Shown here one piece after another: positions 44,826-53,825 of a stretch of 64,000 nt of DNA (its first letter is position 1; each line of letters begins with the position of its first letter). The stretch covers positions 2,728,001-2,792,000 of the forward strand of contig NZ_JAPNKA010000001.1 in the NCBI RefSeq assembly GCF_026626635.1, read 5' to 3'. The notes below the pieces were generated by a model, which saw only the letters and a list, made by a program, of their open reading frames with translations, was not told the origin of the DNA and searched no databases. The translations under genes and the position numbers were made by a program. The stretch is from Archangium lansingense (GTDB lineage: Bacteria; Myxococcota; Myxococcia; Myxococcales; Myxococcaceae).

Positions 44826-45414
44826 GCGCTGCTCCGTCCCGCTCCGCCAGCCACCGTGCGAACTGCGCGTATACCGAGTGGGGCTGCCACCGGGCGAACA
44901 GCTCGTCGCGCTCGGCCGGCGACATTGCGGAGAGGGGCTTCGAGCCGCCCTCCGGAATGAAGATGCTCCACAGCGATGACCACGCGTCAGTGGCCCGGGT
45001 TGCGTCCGGCTCCAGGGCCAGCGTCCCCACGGCTTGCCTGTCAGTGAAGGTGTGGGGCACGCCGTCCTGGTCCATGTAGACCAGCGCGCCGACGAAGCGG
45101 CAGGTCCGCTGCTGCCCATGGGTGAGCCTCAACAGGCCGGCCACGCCGATGGTTTCCAGCGCGTACTTCGTCACCGGGCCCGGGAAGCCGGCCAGTGAGT
45201 CCACACTCAAGCCGCTGTCCTCCACCACCAGCGGCTCCTCGAAGTACGCGGCGGCCTGCCTCGCCTTGTCCAGTGCGACGGCCTCCAGCGTGCTGCCCTG
45301 GGGCTCGATGATGGGGAGCTCGAGGCGCTCGAGCTCGTAGCCCACTGCCGCGACGCATTTCGCCAGCACCTTCTCCTTTCCGCGGTTGGTGCTCACGAAC
45401 GTAATCTTCTTCAC
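44797..45414 (-). CDS. HAM1/RdgB-type non-canonical NTP pyrophosphatase
   Basis: A 205-residue cytoplasmic enzyme of the HAM1/ITPase family, which splits inosine, xanthosine and other non-standard NTPs to NMP and pyrophosphate. The substrate loop STNRGKEKV (residues 8-16) and the catalytic VVEDSGLSVDSL (E65, D66) are present, followed by the ITPA-style FPGPVTKYALETIG. The stretch usually containing SARYAG in bacterial RdgB is replaced by this more eukaryote-like form, and the C-terminus (PAERDELFARWQPH) differs from the common SHR ending. GTG start with AGGAG upstream. It lies 29 bp after the prenyl-synthase/LOG fusion gene, so the two are probably co-transcribed. Confidence 0.85.
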   Translation of the reverse strand: MKKITFVSTNRGKEKVLAKCVAAVGYELERLELPIIEPQGSTLEAVALDKARQAAAYFEEPLVVEDSGLSVDSLAGFPGPVTKYALETIGVAGLLRLTHGQQRTCRFVGALVYMDQDGVPHTFTDRQAVGTLALEPDATRATDAWSSLWSIFIPEGGSKPLSAMSPAERDELFARWQPHSVYAQFARWLAERDGAALKRSGGGAP

Positions 45415-45443
45415 GACTCTTTCTCCTCGTGCTGCGTCGGCGC

Positions 45444-47156
45444 TCAGAACCATTTGGCGGGGAAGGGCGGGGGCACGTAGGCGTCGAGGTACTCGAAGAC
45501 GCCCGCAGGCTCCTGGGCCAGGTGGTAGAGGTGGCGGTGGTGCTGCGCGCTGGCGAAGCGCTCCCGGAAGAGGTGCTCGAACAGGGAGACCAGCGGCTCC
45601 CAGAAGCCCTTCGCATTCACGAAGACGATGGGCTTGCGGTGCATGTGCATCTGCTTGGAGGCGATGATCTCCAGCGTCTCGTCCAGCGTGCCAAATCCGC
45701 CGGGGAGCACCACGAAGGCGTCGGCCCGCGTCTCCATGGCCGCCTTGCGGCCGCGCAAATCTCTCGTGACGACGAGCTCGGTGGAGGGCTCGAAGACATA
45801 GGGCGTACCGCGCATCACCTCTGGGATGACGCTGATGACCTCGCCCCCGTGCTCGCGCGTGGCGTGGGCCACCGCCCCCATCAGTCCCGTGTTGCCGCCG
45901 CCGAAGACGAGCCTGTCGCCGCGCTTGCCGATCTCCGCCCCCAGCGCAGCGGCCAGCTCGAACCACGCCGGCTCCACCACGCCGCTGGAGGAGCAATAGA
46001 CGCAGATGGTCCGGGGCTCCCGGGCCGGGGTGGAGCTCCGTCCGGGCTGGGTGGCCTCGTCCTGCTTCTCCTCGAGGAAGCACTCCGCGAGGATGCGGTT
46101 CACCTCTGGATCCTCACAGCGCTGCAGGCGGTCGATAATGGAGAGGGTCAACTCGCGCAGGAAGGGGCGGATGGGGGTAGGGGTCTCCTCCAGGCACAGG
46201 CGGAGATCCTCAATCATGCAGCGAGCCGCCTCCGGGACGCCGATCTCCAGCATCGCCTGGCGCAGGCGCTCGTGGAGGAACCGGGTCCGGTCCGAGACCT
46301 CCGCGTGCTGCTGCTGGAACTCGATGAGGGAAGCGCGGTGGAGCGGGCGGTACTCCTTCCAGAGCTGCTCGACGAGTGAGGCGAGCTCGGGCCTGCGGGT
46401 GAGCGACAGGATGAGGGGCCGGGTGACGATGCCCATCTGCAGGTCATCGTTCTCCCCCTGCTCGTCGCGGCGCTCGAGGAGGCCGACGAGGTCATCCACG
46501 TCCTGGAAGATGAAGCTGAAGCGCTCCACCACGGAGGCAGGCAGGGGCGCGCGGCCGTTGAGGGCCAGGGCGCTGTCGATGGCGAACGCCGTTGCCACAC
46601 CCGTCGCGGCGTAGCGCTGGGAGAGCCAGTGCTCGTACGTGGCCTGCTCCGGGTAGGTGTTCTGCCGCTCCCAGAGGAACATGGAGAAGATGCGCAGGAC
46701 GTACTGGAGCAGCGCGTCGTTGAACTCGGGCGGGCAGCGCCGGGCGTGCTGGGCCATCAGCATGAGCAGTGCGCCGGTGAAGGGCGTGGCGCTCGCCTCG
46801 CCGAAGCGGCGGGGGAAGCTCATCCGTCCGGAGCGCATGGGGGTGCGGTCCACGGTGTCGTCAGCGATGGCCGTCACTTCCATGCTCAGCAGCATCGAGG
46901 GCAGGGCGTCGATGTGCCGCGGCGTGATTCCCCCGGAGGCCTCGGCGGCGGCGAGGAACATCAGCGGGATGAGCATGAAGGAGGGCTGAGGGCTCTCCAC
47001 GGTGACGTGATCGAAGAAGGGCCGCAGCTCCACGGGGATGGGGACCTGGTGGACCTTCTTCAGCGCATCCTCCAGCAGAGGGCGATAGGTGGACTCGACG
47101 CGCTGGAACATGCCCCGGAACTGACTCGGGAATTGGATGGGAATGGACGCGGTCAT
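45444..47156 (-). CDS. Polyprenyl-synthetase-like domain fused to LOG-type nucleotide phosphoribohydrolase
   Basis: A 570-residue fusion. Residues about 1-360 form an all-helical isoprenoid-synthase-like domain: a first Asp motif DDTVD (99-103) followed by [13 protein letters not shown], and a second one FQDVDDLVG (217-224), both aligned with the metal-binding motifs of polyprenyl synthetases; the usual Lys-Thr motif is replaced by [11 protein letters not shown]. After a Pro/Ser linker, residues about 382-570 are a complete LOG domain (TIGR00730): GGGNTGLMG (419-427), RGRKAAM and [10 protein letters not shown] (484-493). LOG enzymes free the base from nucleoside monophosphates, as in cytokinin activation. 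The HAM1-type gene follows. A prenylated-nucleobase pathway is inferred, not shown. Confidence 0.8.
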   Translation of the reverse strand: MTASIPIQFPSQFRGMFQRVESTYRPLLEDALKKVHQVPIPVELRPFFDHVTVESPQPSFMLIPLMFLAAAEASGGITPRHIDALPSMLLSMEVTAIADDTVDRTPMRSGRMSFPRRFGEASATPFTGALLMLMAQHARRCPPEFNDALLQYVLRIFSMFLWERQNTYPEQATYEHWLSQRYAATGVATAFAIDSALALNGRAPLPASVVERFSFIFQDVDDLVGLLERRDEQGENDDLQMGIVTRPLILSLTRRPELASLVEQLWKEYRPLHRASLIEFQQQHAEVSDRTRFLHERLRQAMLEIGVPEAARCMIEDLRLCLEETPTPIRPFLRELTLSIIDRLQRCEDPEVNRILAECFLEEKQDEATQPGRSSTPAREPRTICVYCSSSGVVEPAWFELAAALGAEIGKRGDRLVFGGGNTGLMGAVAHATREHGGEVISVIPEVMRGTPYVFEPSTELVVTRDLRGRKAAMETRADAFVVLPGGFGTLDETLEIIASKQMHMHRKPIVFVNAKGFWEPLVSLFEHLFRERFASAQHHRHLYHLAQEPAGVFEYLDAYVPPPFPAKWF

Positions 47157-47331
47157 GGGCTGCTCTTGCTGCTGCGGTGGGGGAGAGGGGAGACGGGAGA
47201 CTTCAGCCCTCCTGGCTCCGCACGTCCTCGAGGGCCGCGAGCCCTATCTCCGAGGACGGTGTGCGTGGGGGTGGGGGAGGGGAGGCGGAAGGCATGGGCG
47301 CACGGGATTCTACCGTGATACGAGCCCGGTC

Positions 47332-50031
47332 ATGCGCTACCGCCACATTTCCCTGCTGCTGTTGACCTCCTGCGCAACCGTCTCCTCCCGCACATTGCCC
47401 TCTGGGGACCCACCCGCAAAGGTTGCTTCCTCACCGGGCGTCCCAGCGCGGGTGTGGAACCAGACACGCGCGGTAGTGGTGCGTCACGCGACGGTGATGC
47501 CGGCCTCGGGCCCGTTCATCGAGGACGGCGCGGTGGCCTTCGCAGAGGGGAAGCTTGTGGCGGTGGGCCGTAACGCGGAGGTAACCACCCCGCCCGGCGC
47601 CGAGGAGGTGGATGGAACAGGGCTGTATGTGACGCCTGGCATCATTGACGCACACAGTCACTTAGGCGTGTACGCCTCGCCGGACACCACCTCCACCAGT
47701 GACGGCAACGAGGCCACGGCCCCGGTGACGGCCGAGGTGTCCGCCGAGCACTCCTTCTGGCCGCAGGATCCAGGCCTGCGCCGCGCGGCGGCGGGTGGCA
47801 TCACCTCGCTGCTGGTGCTGCCGGGCAGTGCCAACCTCATTGGAGGGCGGGGCTTCCCGGTAAAGCTGCACTTTGGCCGCGCGGCGGCGGAGATGCGCTT
47901 TCCGGGGGCGAAGGACGGCCTGAAGATGGCGTGTGGTGAGAACCCGCGCCGCGTCTACGGCACGGCCTATCGCCGCGCGCCCTCCACGCGCATGGGCAAC
48001 GTGGCTGGTTACCGCCAGGCCTTCGCCCGGGCCCGCGAGTACCAGGAGCGCTGGGAGGCATGGGAGAAGAAGCGCGCGAAGAAGCCCGAGGAGGCCGGGC
48101 CCGCGCCGCTGAGGGACTTGCAGCTGGAGACGCTGGTGGAGGTGATGCGCGGCAACATCCTCGTGCAGAACCACTGCTACCGGGCGGACGAGATGGCGGT
48201 GATGCTCCAGGTGGCCGAGGAGTTTGGTTACAGCATCCGCGCCTTCCACCACGCGCTGGAGGCCTACAAGCTGCGCGACCGGCTGGCGGAGAAGAACGTG
48301 GCGGTGGCCACGTGGGCGGACTGGTGGGGTTTCAAGATGGAGGCCTGGGACGGGATTCCGGAGAACGCGGGCCTGGTGTCGCAGGCGGGTGGGCGCGCCG
48401 TCATCCACTCGGACTCGGCGCTGGGGATTCAGCGGCTCAACCAGGAGGCGGGCAAGGCCCTGTGGCGGGCGCGCGAGTCCGGCATTCCCCTGAGTGAGGA
48501 GGAGGCACTGCGCTGGGTGACGTTGCACGCCGCATGGGTGATGGGGGTGGAGGACAGGACGGGCTCGCTGGAGCCGGGGAAGATGGCGGACGTGGTGCTG
48601 TGGAAGAACCACCCGCTGTCCGTCTACGCCCGCGCGCAGCGCGTCTGGGCGGATGGGGTCGTCACCTATGACGCGGACGGTGGAGCGGTGGAGGCGAGTG
48701 ACTTCGAGCTGGGCGAGCGTGCCGCGGGCTCGGCGAAGCTGGCGGTGAAGCCTGGGGCTCCGCCGTTGCTGAAGGACACGGGGCTCGGTGAGCGCTGCGA
48801 GCCCTCGCGGGAGGCCTCGTGTGCCCGGCCGCTGGACGTGGAGGCTGGCACGTGCACCGCGTTCCAGGACGTGGCGGTGCTCTCCCTGGGGACGTGGCAG
48901 GCCCACGCCTTCGTGCTGGTGGAGAACGGGAAGGTGACGCGGGTGCAGCCTGGGGCGCCAGGCGCGGTGCCCGCGGGGTGCCGGGTGGTGGAGGGCAAGG
49001 GCCGGGTGCTGACGCCGGGCCTGGTGGATCCGCTCACCAGCTTGGGAGTGGTGGAGGTGGGGATGGAGGAGAGCACGGTGGACGACGTGCTGAGGGGCGA
49101 GTCGGTCAAGGAGCCCATTCGGGCCGCGCTGCGAGTGGCGGACAGCCTCAACCCGGCGGCGGAGACCTTCCCGGTGGCGAGGCTGGGAGGCGTCACGGCA
49201 GCGGGAGTGGTGCCGGCGGGCGGGCTGGTGTCGGGGCAGAGCGCATGGGTGGGTACGGACGGGACGGTGCGCCGCGCGCCGCTGGCCCTGCATGTGAATC
49301 TGGGAGTCTCCGGGCGTGACGCGGTGTCGGGCTCGCGCGCCCTGGTGCTGGAGCGGCTGAGGGAGCTGTTGTCGGACGCGCGCGAGTACAACAAGCGCAA
49401 GGGCGACTTCGAGCAGAACCGCATGCGCACGCTGGCGGCGAGCCGGTTGGACCTGGAGGCGCTGCAGCCGGCGCTGACGGGAGCGTTGCCGGTGGTGGTG
49501 ACGGCCAACCGGGTGTCGGACATCCGGGCTGCGTTGGCGCTGGGGCGCGAGTTCGGGTTGAAGCTGCTCATCGCCGGAGGGCGTGAGGCGTGGATGGTGG
49601 CGCCGGAGCTGGCGGCAGCGAAGGTGCCAGTCATCGTGCAGCCGACGCAGAACCTGCCCTCGAGCTTCGACGGGTTGAACAGCCGGATGGACTCGGCGGC
49701 GCTGCTGAGCGGGGCGGGGGTGAAGGTGCTCATCTCCACCATGGGCGAGCCGCACATGGTGCGCACCCTGGCTCAGGAGGCGGGTAACGCGGTGGCGTGG
49801 GGTCTGCCGTACGAGGATGCGCTGCGGGCCATTACGTCCAACGTGACGGAGGCCTTTGGGCTGGAGGGAGGTCAGGTGGCGCCGGGGCAGGTGGCGGACC
49901 TGGTTCTGTGGAATGGGGAGCCGCTGGAGGTGAGCAGCCGTCCGGTGGGCATGTGGCTGAGCGGGAAGCAGGTGCCGCTCACCAGCCGTCAGCAGGCGTT
50001 GTACGAGAAGTACCGCACGCTGGCGAAGTAG
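47332..50031 (+). CDS. Tandem amidohydrolase lipoprotein
   Basis: An 899-residue exported protein ([14 protein letters not shown], lipobox at Cys14). The first amidohydrolase domain (about 45-510) has the metal motif [13 protein letters not shown] and later [25 protein letters not shown] and a C-terminal [19 protein letters not shown]. The second domain (about 540-890) repeats the layout, ending in [20 protein letters not shown], but its metal motif reads [12 protein letters not shown], so the HxH is lost and it probably does not hydrolyse. Related to imidazolonepropionase-like/prolidase-like exported amidohydrolases. ATG 47332 is chosen for the lipoprotein signal. Divergent from the fusion gene, 175 bp apart. 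Confidence 0.8.
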   Translation: MRYRHISLLLLTSCATVSSRTLPSGDPPAKVASSPGVPARVWNQTRAVVVRHATVMPASGPFIEDGAVAFAEGKLVAVGRNAEVTTPPGAEEVDGTGLYVTPGIIDAHSHLGVYASPDTTSTSDGNEATAPVTAEVSAEHSFWPQDPGLRRAAAGGITSLLVLPGSANLIGGRGFPVKLHFGRAAAEMRFPGAKDGLKMACGENPRRVYGTAYRRAPSTRMGNVAGYRQAFARAREYQERWEAWEKKRAKKPEEAGPAPLRDLQLETLVEVMRGNILVQNHCYRADEMAVMLQVAEEFGYSIRAFHHALEAYKLRDRLAEKNVAVATWADWWGFKMEAWDGIPENAGLVSQAGGRAVIHSDSALGIQRLNQEAGKALWRARESGIPLSEEEALRWVTLHAAWVMGVEDRTGSLEPGKMADVVLWKNHPLSVYARAQRVWADGVVTYDADGGAVEASDFELGERAAGSAKLAVKPGAPPLLKDTGLGERCEPSREASCARPLDVEAGTCTAFQDVAVLSLGTWQAHAFVLVENGKVTRVQPGAPGAVPAGCRVVEGKGRVLTPGLVDPLTSLGVVEVGMEESTVDDVLRGESVKEPIRAALRVADSLNPAAETFPVARLGGVTAAGVVPAGGLVSGQSAWVGTDGTVRRAPLALHVNLGVSGRDAVSGSRALVLERLRELLSDAREYNKRKGDFEQNRMRTLAASRLDLEALQPALTGALPVVVTANRVSDIRAALALGREFGLKLLIAGGREAWMVAPELAAAKVPVIVQPTQNLPSSFDGLNSRMDSAALLSGAGVKVLISTMGEPHMVRTLAQEAGNAVAWGLPYEDALRAITSNVTEAFGLEGGQVAPGQVADLVLWNGEPLEVSSRPVGMWLSGKQVPLTSRQQALYEKYRTLAK

Positions 50032-50046
50032 GGCGGTGGGGACGGC

Positions 50047-50574
50047 TCAACCCCGCCGGTATCTTGCCCAGAGCCTGGGGAGCCTCTGCGCGAGGTTCCC
50101 CTCGTCTTCGCTCCACCTCTCTCCAGCGGGTTCAACGGGGGAGGGTCCTGCGTACGCGGGAGGCTCTTGTTCTGTCAGCTCCTCGTAGGCCTGGGCCGGC
50201 ACGTATTGAAACTCTTCGAAGAATACGTCCTCGACGCCAGGGGCATTGGCGGCCTCGGCGAGTGAGTCCGGATTTGCTACCGCGGCCTCGAAGACGCGGC
50301 GCCCCATGGAGATCAACCAGCTCCGGAAGTCCGCGAAGCCATCGTCCGAGCAGCCGCCCGCGATGATGTATGCAGCCCCCCACAGGTCCCAGTGGAATGC
50401 CACGGCCATTCGCTCGAGAAGCTGGTTGCGAAATTCGAGGATTTCCTCGGGCGGAAGCTCCAACAGCATGCGCCTGAGCTCCAGGCACTGCTGCTCCATG
50501 TTCCCGTCAAGTCGGTCTGGGTCGAACCCGCTCCGGGACGACTCGATGATTTTCCAGAATCGCTCGGCGTTCAT
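50047..50574 (-). CDS. DUF4240 domain protein
   Basis: A 175-residue cytoplasmic protein matching the DUF4240 pattern: start MNAERFWKIIESSR, LPPEEILEFRNQLLERM, HWDLWGAAYIIAGGCSDDGF, FRSWLISMGRRVFEAAVANP and DSLAE, then FFEEFQYVPAQAYEELT. The family's function is unknown; it is scattered among bacteria, often in genes near toxins or as single copies. ATG 50574 is used, with AAGGA upstream; the frame is open to 50634. Fifty bp upstream lies the second cluster of tandem palindromes. Convergent with the amidohydrolase gene, 15 bp between stops. Confidence 0.8.
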   Translation of the reverse strand: MNAERFWKIIESSRSGFDPDRLDGNMEQQCLELRRMLLELPPEEILEFRNQLLERMAVAFHWDLWGAAYIIAGGCSDDGFADFRSWLISMGRRVFEAAVANPDSLAEAANAPGVEDVFFEEFQYVPAQAYEELTEQEPPAYAGPSPVEPAGERWSEDEGNLAQRLPRLWARYRRG

Positions 50575-50623
50575 GCGGCTGAGTTTCCTTCGTGATGCAG
50601 AGCAGGTGTCCAAATAGAGCGGG

Positions 50624-50744
50624 GGGCATTCCACTCGTCACCGGTGACCAGTGAAACGGAACTGGGCATTCCACTTGTCACCGGTGACAAGTGAAACGGA
50701 GCCGGGCAATTCCACTGGTCACCGGTGACCAGTGAAACGGAGCG
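50624..50744. repeat. Tandem palindromic repeat cluster B (3 x 40-41 bp)
   Basis: Three units (50624-50663, 50664-50703, 50704-50744) of the same element as at 25751-25872, in inverted orientation. Each has the 22-bp palindrome preceded by CATTC or CAATTC and followed by GAAACGG. Unit 2 keeps the T-A pair at palindrome positions 5 and 18, unit 3 has changed both to G-C, and unit 1 has a single C-C mismatch. The cluster fills the divergent intergenic region before the DUF4240 gene and the gene at 50831. Confidence 0.9.
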
Positions 50745-50830
50745 GGGGTCACTCTGATGGGCGGCGTGTTGCTCGAGAAGTATCGCGCGCCCTTGACGTA
50801 GGATGAACGTTCCCCCGCCCCCTGAGCCGT

Positions 50831-51292
50831 ATGGACCCTTCGGCCTCGATCACGATCGACGATTCCCTCTGGCCGCTGTTGCAGGTGCGCTTCCCGAGTG
50901 CGTTCACGAACTCGCAGCAGGAGCAGTACCTGGGCCGCCTGCTGGCGTACCTGCGCCGGGGGGAGCGGTATGTCGGCATCCTGGATACGCACCTGCTGAA
51001 GAACACGACGTCCGAGCAGCGCCAGCGGCAGGCGGACTTCATCAAGGAGCACGAGGCGCTGTTCCGCAGCTGCTCTCTTGGGACCGCGGGCATCATCACC
51101 TCGCCCCTCATGGCGCTGGGGGCGAGGATCCTCATCCACCTCAAGCCCATGCCTTCGCCGTACTACGTCGCCTCCTCGCTGCCCGCGGCGGTGACGTGGG
51201 CCGCGGAACGGTTGGAGCTGGCGGGACTGTTCGGGCCCGCCGAGCGCGTCCGGCGCCATTTCGGCCTTCTCGCCGAGCGGCGCACCGGTTGA
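50831..51292 (+). CDS. Small STAS-like protein of unknown function
   Basis: A 153-residue soluble protein. Secondary-structure pattern and phrases (DDSLWPLLQVRFPSAFTNSQ, RLLAYLRRGERYVGILDTHLL, FRSCSLGTAGIITSPLMALG, PYYVASSLPAAVTWAAERL) resemble the SpoIIAA-like STAS proteins, and the general plan is that of the product at 10606-11004, though direct identity is low. No partner gene can be named. ATG 50831 lacks a clear Shine-Dalgarno. Confidence 0.55.
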   Translation: MDPSASITIDDSLWPLLQVRFPSAFTNSQQEQYLGRLLAYLRRGERYVGILDTHLLKNTTSEQRQRQADFIKEHEALFRSCSLGTAGIITSPLMALGARILIHLKPMPSPYYVASSLPAAVTWAAERLELAGLFGPAERVRRHFGLLAERRTG

Positions 51293-51318
51293 AGCTGCAC
51301 TCTCCGTGCGCCTCTCCC

Positions 51319-51348
51319 TTCATTTTTGGGGGCAATGACCGTTATAAG
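51319..51348 (+). promoter_or_regulatory. Candidate promoter of the dipeptidase gene
   Basis: TATAAG at 51343-51348 (or TTATAA one base earlier) is a good -10 candidate, with TTCATT at 51319-51324 as a weak -35 at 17-18 bp spacing. The transcript would begin about 25-30 bp before the ATG at 51378 and would then include most or part of the hairpin described below. Confidence 0.35.
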
Positions 51349-51375
51349 TAGGGCTTTCCTCGTAAAGGAGCCCTA
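51349..51375 (+). promoter_or_regulatory. Hairpin that pairs the Shine-Dalgarno of the dipeptidase gene
   Basis: TAGGGC (51349-51354) pairs with GCCCTA (51370-51375), and TCCT (51357-51360) pairs with AGGA (51366-51369), leaving a two-T bulge and a five-base loop. The ribosome site AGGAG (51366-51370) is wholly inside the stem and lies seven bases before ATG 51378. Such an arrangement can act as a translational switch or thermometer; that is inference. Confidence 0.45.
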
Positions 51376-51377
51376 TC

Positions 51378-53684
51378 ATGAAATCCCCCCCTCAATGCGG
51401 AGCCGTGCTCGTTCTGGCTCTATCGCTCGCCCTGGCCCAGGGGTGCACTCCCGTGGCGCCGGAGCCCGAGCCCCTCCAAGTAGGAACGAACCAGCAGCGG
51501 GTGGTGAGCGGCTTCGCGGAGCTGCACCACCACATGTTCGCCGAGGAGGCCTTTGGCGGCGGCTGGTTCCACGGCAGTCACACCGGCACGCTGACGCGCT
51601 GTGACGGCGGTGCACCGGAGAGTGACCATGCCCGCGTGCGCATGGACCTGAGCGAGCTGCTCAACCTGTGCCCCAACTCGGGCAGCGTGGACCTGCGGGG
51701 CGTGCCGATTCTCTCGGACCTCTTTGGCATCGCGGGCGCGGTGGGCTCGGAGTTCATTGGCAAGATGGAGGGCACGCAGGGGGATACGGGCCTGCACCTG
51801 GGCCGGCGCGAGGTGGGCACCGAGTGGCCCCGCTGGGACACCATTGCCCACCAGCAATCCTGGGAGGGCTGGCTGCGGCAGGCGCACCAGGGCGGCATGT
51901 CGCTGGTGGTGGTGTCGCTGGTGAGCAACGGCTTCCTGTGCAAGGTGCTGCCGTACCAGAACCTCAAGCGCCCGTGTGACGAGATGGCGGACGTCGAGGT
52001 GCAGCTCCAGATGGCGCGTGACTTCGATGCGCGCACGGACTGGGCGGAGATCGCCCTGTCGCCCGCGCATGCCCGGCAGATCATCGGGGCCGGCAAGCTG
52101 GCGCTGGTGCTCTCCATCGAGACGAGCAAGCTCTTCGGCACCAAGGACTGGCGCAGCGAGCTCGACCGCTTCTACGCCCAGGGCGTGCGCTCCCTCCAGC
52201 CGGTGCACCAGCTGGACAACCGCTTCGGTGGCGCGGCGCTGCACAACGCCATCTTCCAGGCGGCCCAGTTCACCGAGAACTGCCACATCGACTACGACTG
52301 CGGGGTGACGACGGGCTCCTTCACGCTTGGCTTCGACGTGGCGCGGGACGCGGCGGGAAACTGCCGCAACACGAAGGGGCTCACGGCGGATGGCAAGGCG
52401 CTGGTGCAGGCGATGATGGCCAAGGGGATGCTCGTGGACATGGCGCACCTGTCCGAGAAGAGCACCCAGGACGCCTACGCCATCGCCCAGGCGAACAACT
52501 ACTACCCGCTCTACATCTCGCATGGCCACTTCCGCGAGGTGATGAACCCGAAGCTAGCGGAGAACGAGAAGACGACGCCGGCGTGGGTGGTGCGCTACCT
52601 GCGGCAGACGGGAGGCATGTTCGGCCTGCGCACGGCGCACGACGAGACGCGCGCGTACACGAAGTCCGGTATCGCCAACAACTGCCAGGGCTCCAGCCGC
52701 TCGGTGGCGCAGGCGTACGAGTTTGGCCGTCAGGGGCTGAAGGTGCCCATGGCCTTTGGCGCGGACTTCAACGGCTTCATCCAGCAGACGCGGCCGCGCT
52801 TCGGGTCCAAGGGAGCGTGCTCGGCCGGCTTCCAGGCCGAGGCGGATGACCAGGAGCACCAGCAGGAGGTGTCCGGGCCGGGGCGGTTGGGCACGGACTT
52901 CGACGAGTACGGCCTGGCGCACGTGGGCCTCTTGCCGGACCTGCTGAAGGACCTGGGGCGGCTGGGGGCGAACACGGCGGGGCTCTCTGGCTCGTCGGAG
53001 ACGTTCCTGCGCATGTGGGAGCGGGCGAACGGGCCGCGCACGGGCATGGCGGACCCGGCCTCGGACATCGACACGAGCGGGATTGCCGCCTACGAGGACA
53101 AGTCCGTGCGCGAGGCGCGCTACCCCACGGTGTGCGGCAAGGCGTACGCGCCGGACTCGAAGACGCTGAACGAGGGCTGCCGCTTCGACGCGGAGTGCAT
53201 CAGCGACCAGTGCACCTCGGTGCTGTGCTCGACGTTCGACGGGCGCTGCGTGTGCAACGACGATGGGGACTGCGGCTCGACGAGCTACTGCCAGGACGAG
53301 ATTCCGGCCAACCCGGGCGACAACGACTGCGTGGCGAAGAAGGCCAACTGGGCCTCGTGCAGCCGGGATGGACAGTGCCTGTCGGGGGCGTGCGGTGGAT
53401 GCGCGGACACGGTGGGGTGGTGCTACACGCCGCGGTCGAAGACGTACGGGCAGACGTGCAAGTCGGACAAGGAGTGCACGACGGACCGGTGCAGCGCGGA
53501 CTGCTACATCAACCCCACGGGCTCATGCCTGTGCGACAGCGACTCGCACTGCGCGAGCAACCAGTACTGCGGTTGGGGAACGAACTCGGGCAAGTGCCAG
53601 AACAAGAAGTCGCGGGGAGCGGCATGCGCCTCCGACCGGGAGTGCATCTCCAACAACTGCCGCTGGTCGTTCACCTGCGCCTGA
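51378..53684 (+). CDS. M19-type (renal dipeptidase-like) metallopeptidase lipoprotein with Cys-rich repeats
   Basis: A 768-residue lipoprotein (lipobox LAQGC, Cys23). Residues about 40-560 are an amidohydrolase-fold dipeptidase of family M19: FAELHHHM (metal His pair), LALVLSIETSKLF, MLVDMAHLSEKS, YPLYISHGHFREV and PMAFGADFNGF. The C-terminal about 190 residues are Cys-rich Dickkopf-like repeats (CRFDAECISDQC, CSRDGQCLSGAC, CKSDKECTTDRC, CASDRECISNNC) frequent in myxobacterial surface proteins. Probably cuts dipeptides outside the cytoplasm or uses the fold for another amide bond. Good ribosome site, but held in a hairpin. Confidence 0.85.
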   Translation: MKSPPQCGAVLVLALSLALAQGCTPVAPEPEPLQVGTNQQRVVSGFAELHHHMFAEEAFGGGWFHGSHTGTLTRCDGGAPESDHARVRMDLSELLNLCPNSGSVDLRGVPILSDLFGIAGAVGSEFIGKMEGTQGDTGLHLGRREVGTEWPRWDTIAHQQSWEGWLRQAHQGGMSLVVVSLVSNGFLCKVLPYQNLKRPCDEMADVEVQLQMARDFDARTDWAEIALSPAHARQIIGAGKLALVLSIETSKLFGTKDWRSELDRFYAQGVRSLQPVHQLDNRFGGAALHNAIFQAAQFTENCHIDYDCGVTTGSFTLGFDVARDAAGNCRNTKGLTADGKALVQAMMAKGMLVDMAHLSEKSTQDAYAIAQANNYYPLYISHGHFREVMNPKLAENEKTTPAWVVRYLRQTGGMFGLRTAHDETRAYTKSGIANNCQGSSRSVAQAYEFGRQGLKVPMAFGADFNGFIQQTRPRFGSKGACSAGFQAEADDQEHQQEVSGPGRLGTDFDEYGLAHVGLLPDLLKDLGRLGANTAGLSGSSETFLRMWERANGPRTGMADPASDIDTSGIAAYEDKSVREARYPTVCGKAYAPDSKTLNEGCRFDAECISDQCTSVLCSTFDGRCVCNDDGDCGSTSYCQDEIPANPGDNDCVAKKANWASCSRDGQCLSGACGGCADTVGWCYTPRSKTYGQTCKSDKECTTDRCSADCYINPTGSCLCDSDSHCASNQYCGWGTNSGKCQNKKSRGAACASDRECISNNCRWSFTCA

Positions 53685-53726
53685 GCTGAACCCCCTTCAC
53701 TTCCAAGACCCCCACTTCCCCTCCAC

Positions 53727-53763
53727 TTCCCCTCTCCCCTCGGGAGAGGGACGGGGTGAGGGT
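53727..53763. terminator. Bidirectional hairpin element between convergent genes (copy 2)
   Basis: CCCTCTCCC (53730-53738) pairs with GGGAGAGGG (53742-53750) around a 3-nt loop. Read on the minus strand, this element differs from the one at 5974-6010 at only about one or two positions across 37 bp. It lies 43 bp after the dipeptidase stop and 63 bp beyond the stop of the minus-strand lipoprotein gene. Confidence 0.6.
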
Positions 53764-53825
53764 ATCGGACCCCCCAGGTTCCCCTCCGTGAGGACGGAGG
53801 GGAACCGTGCTGCACCCCGTGGAAC

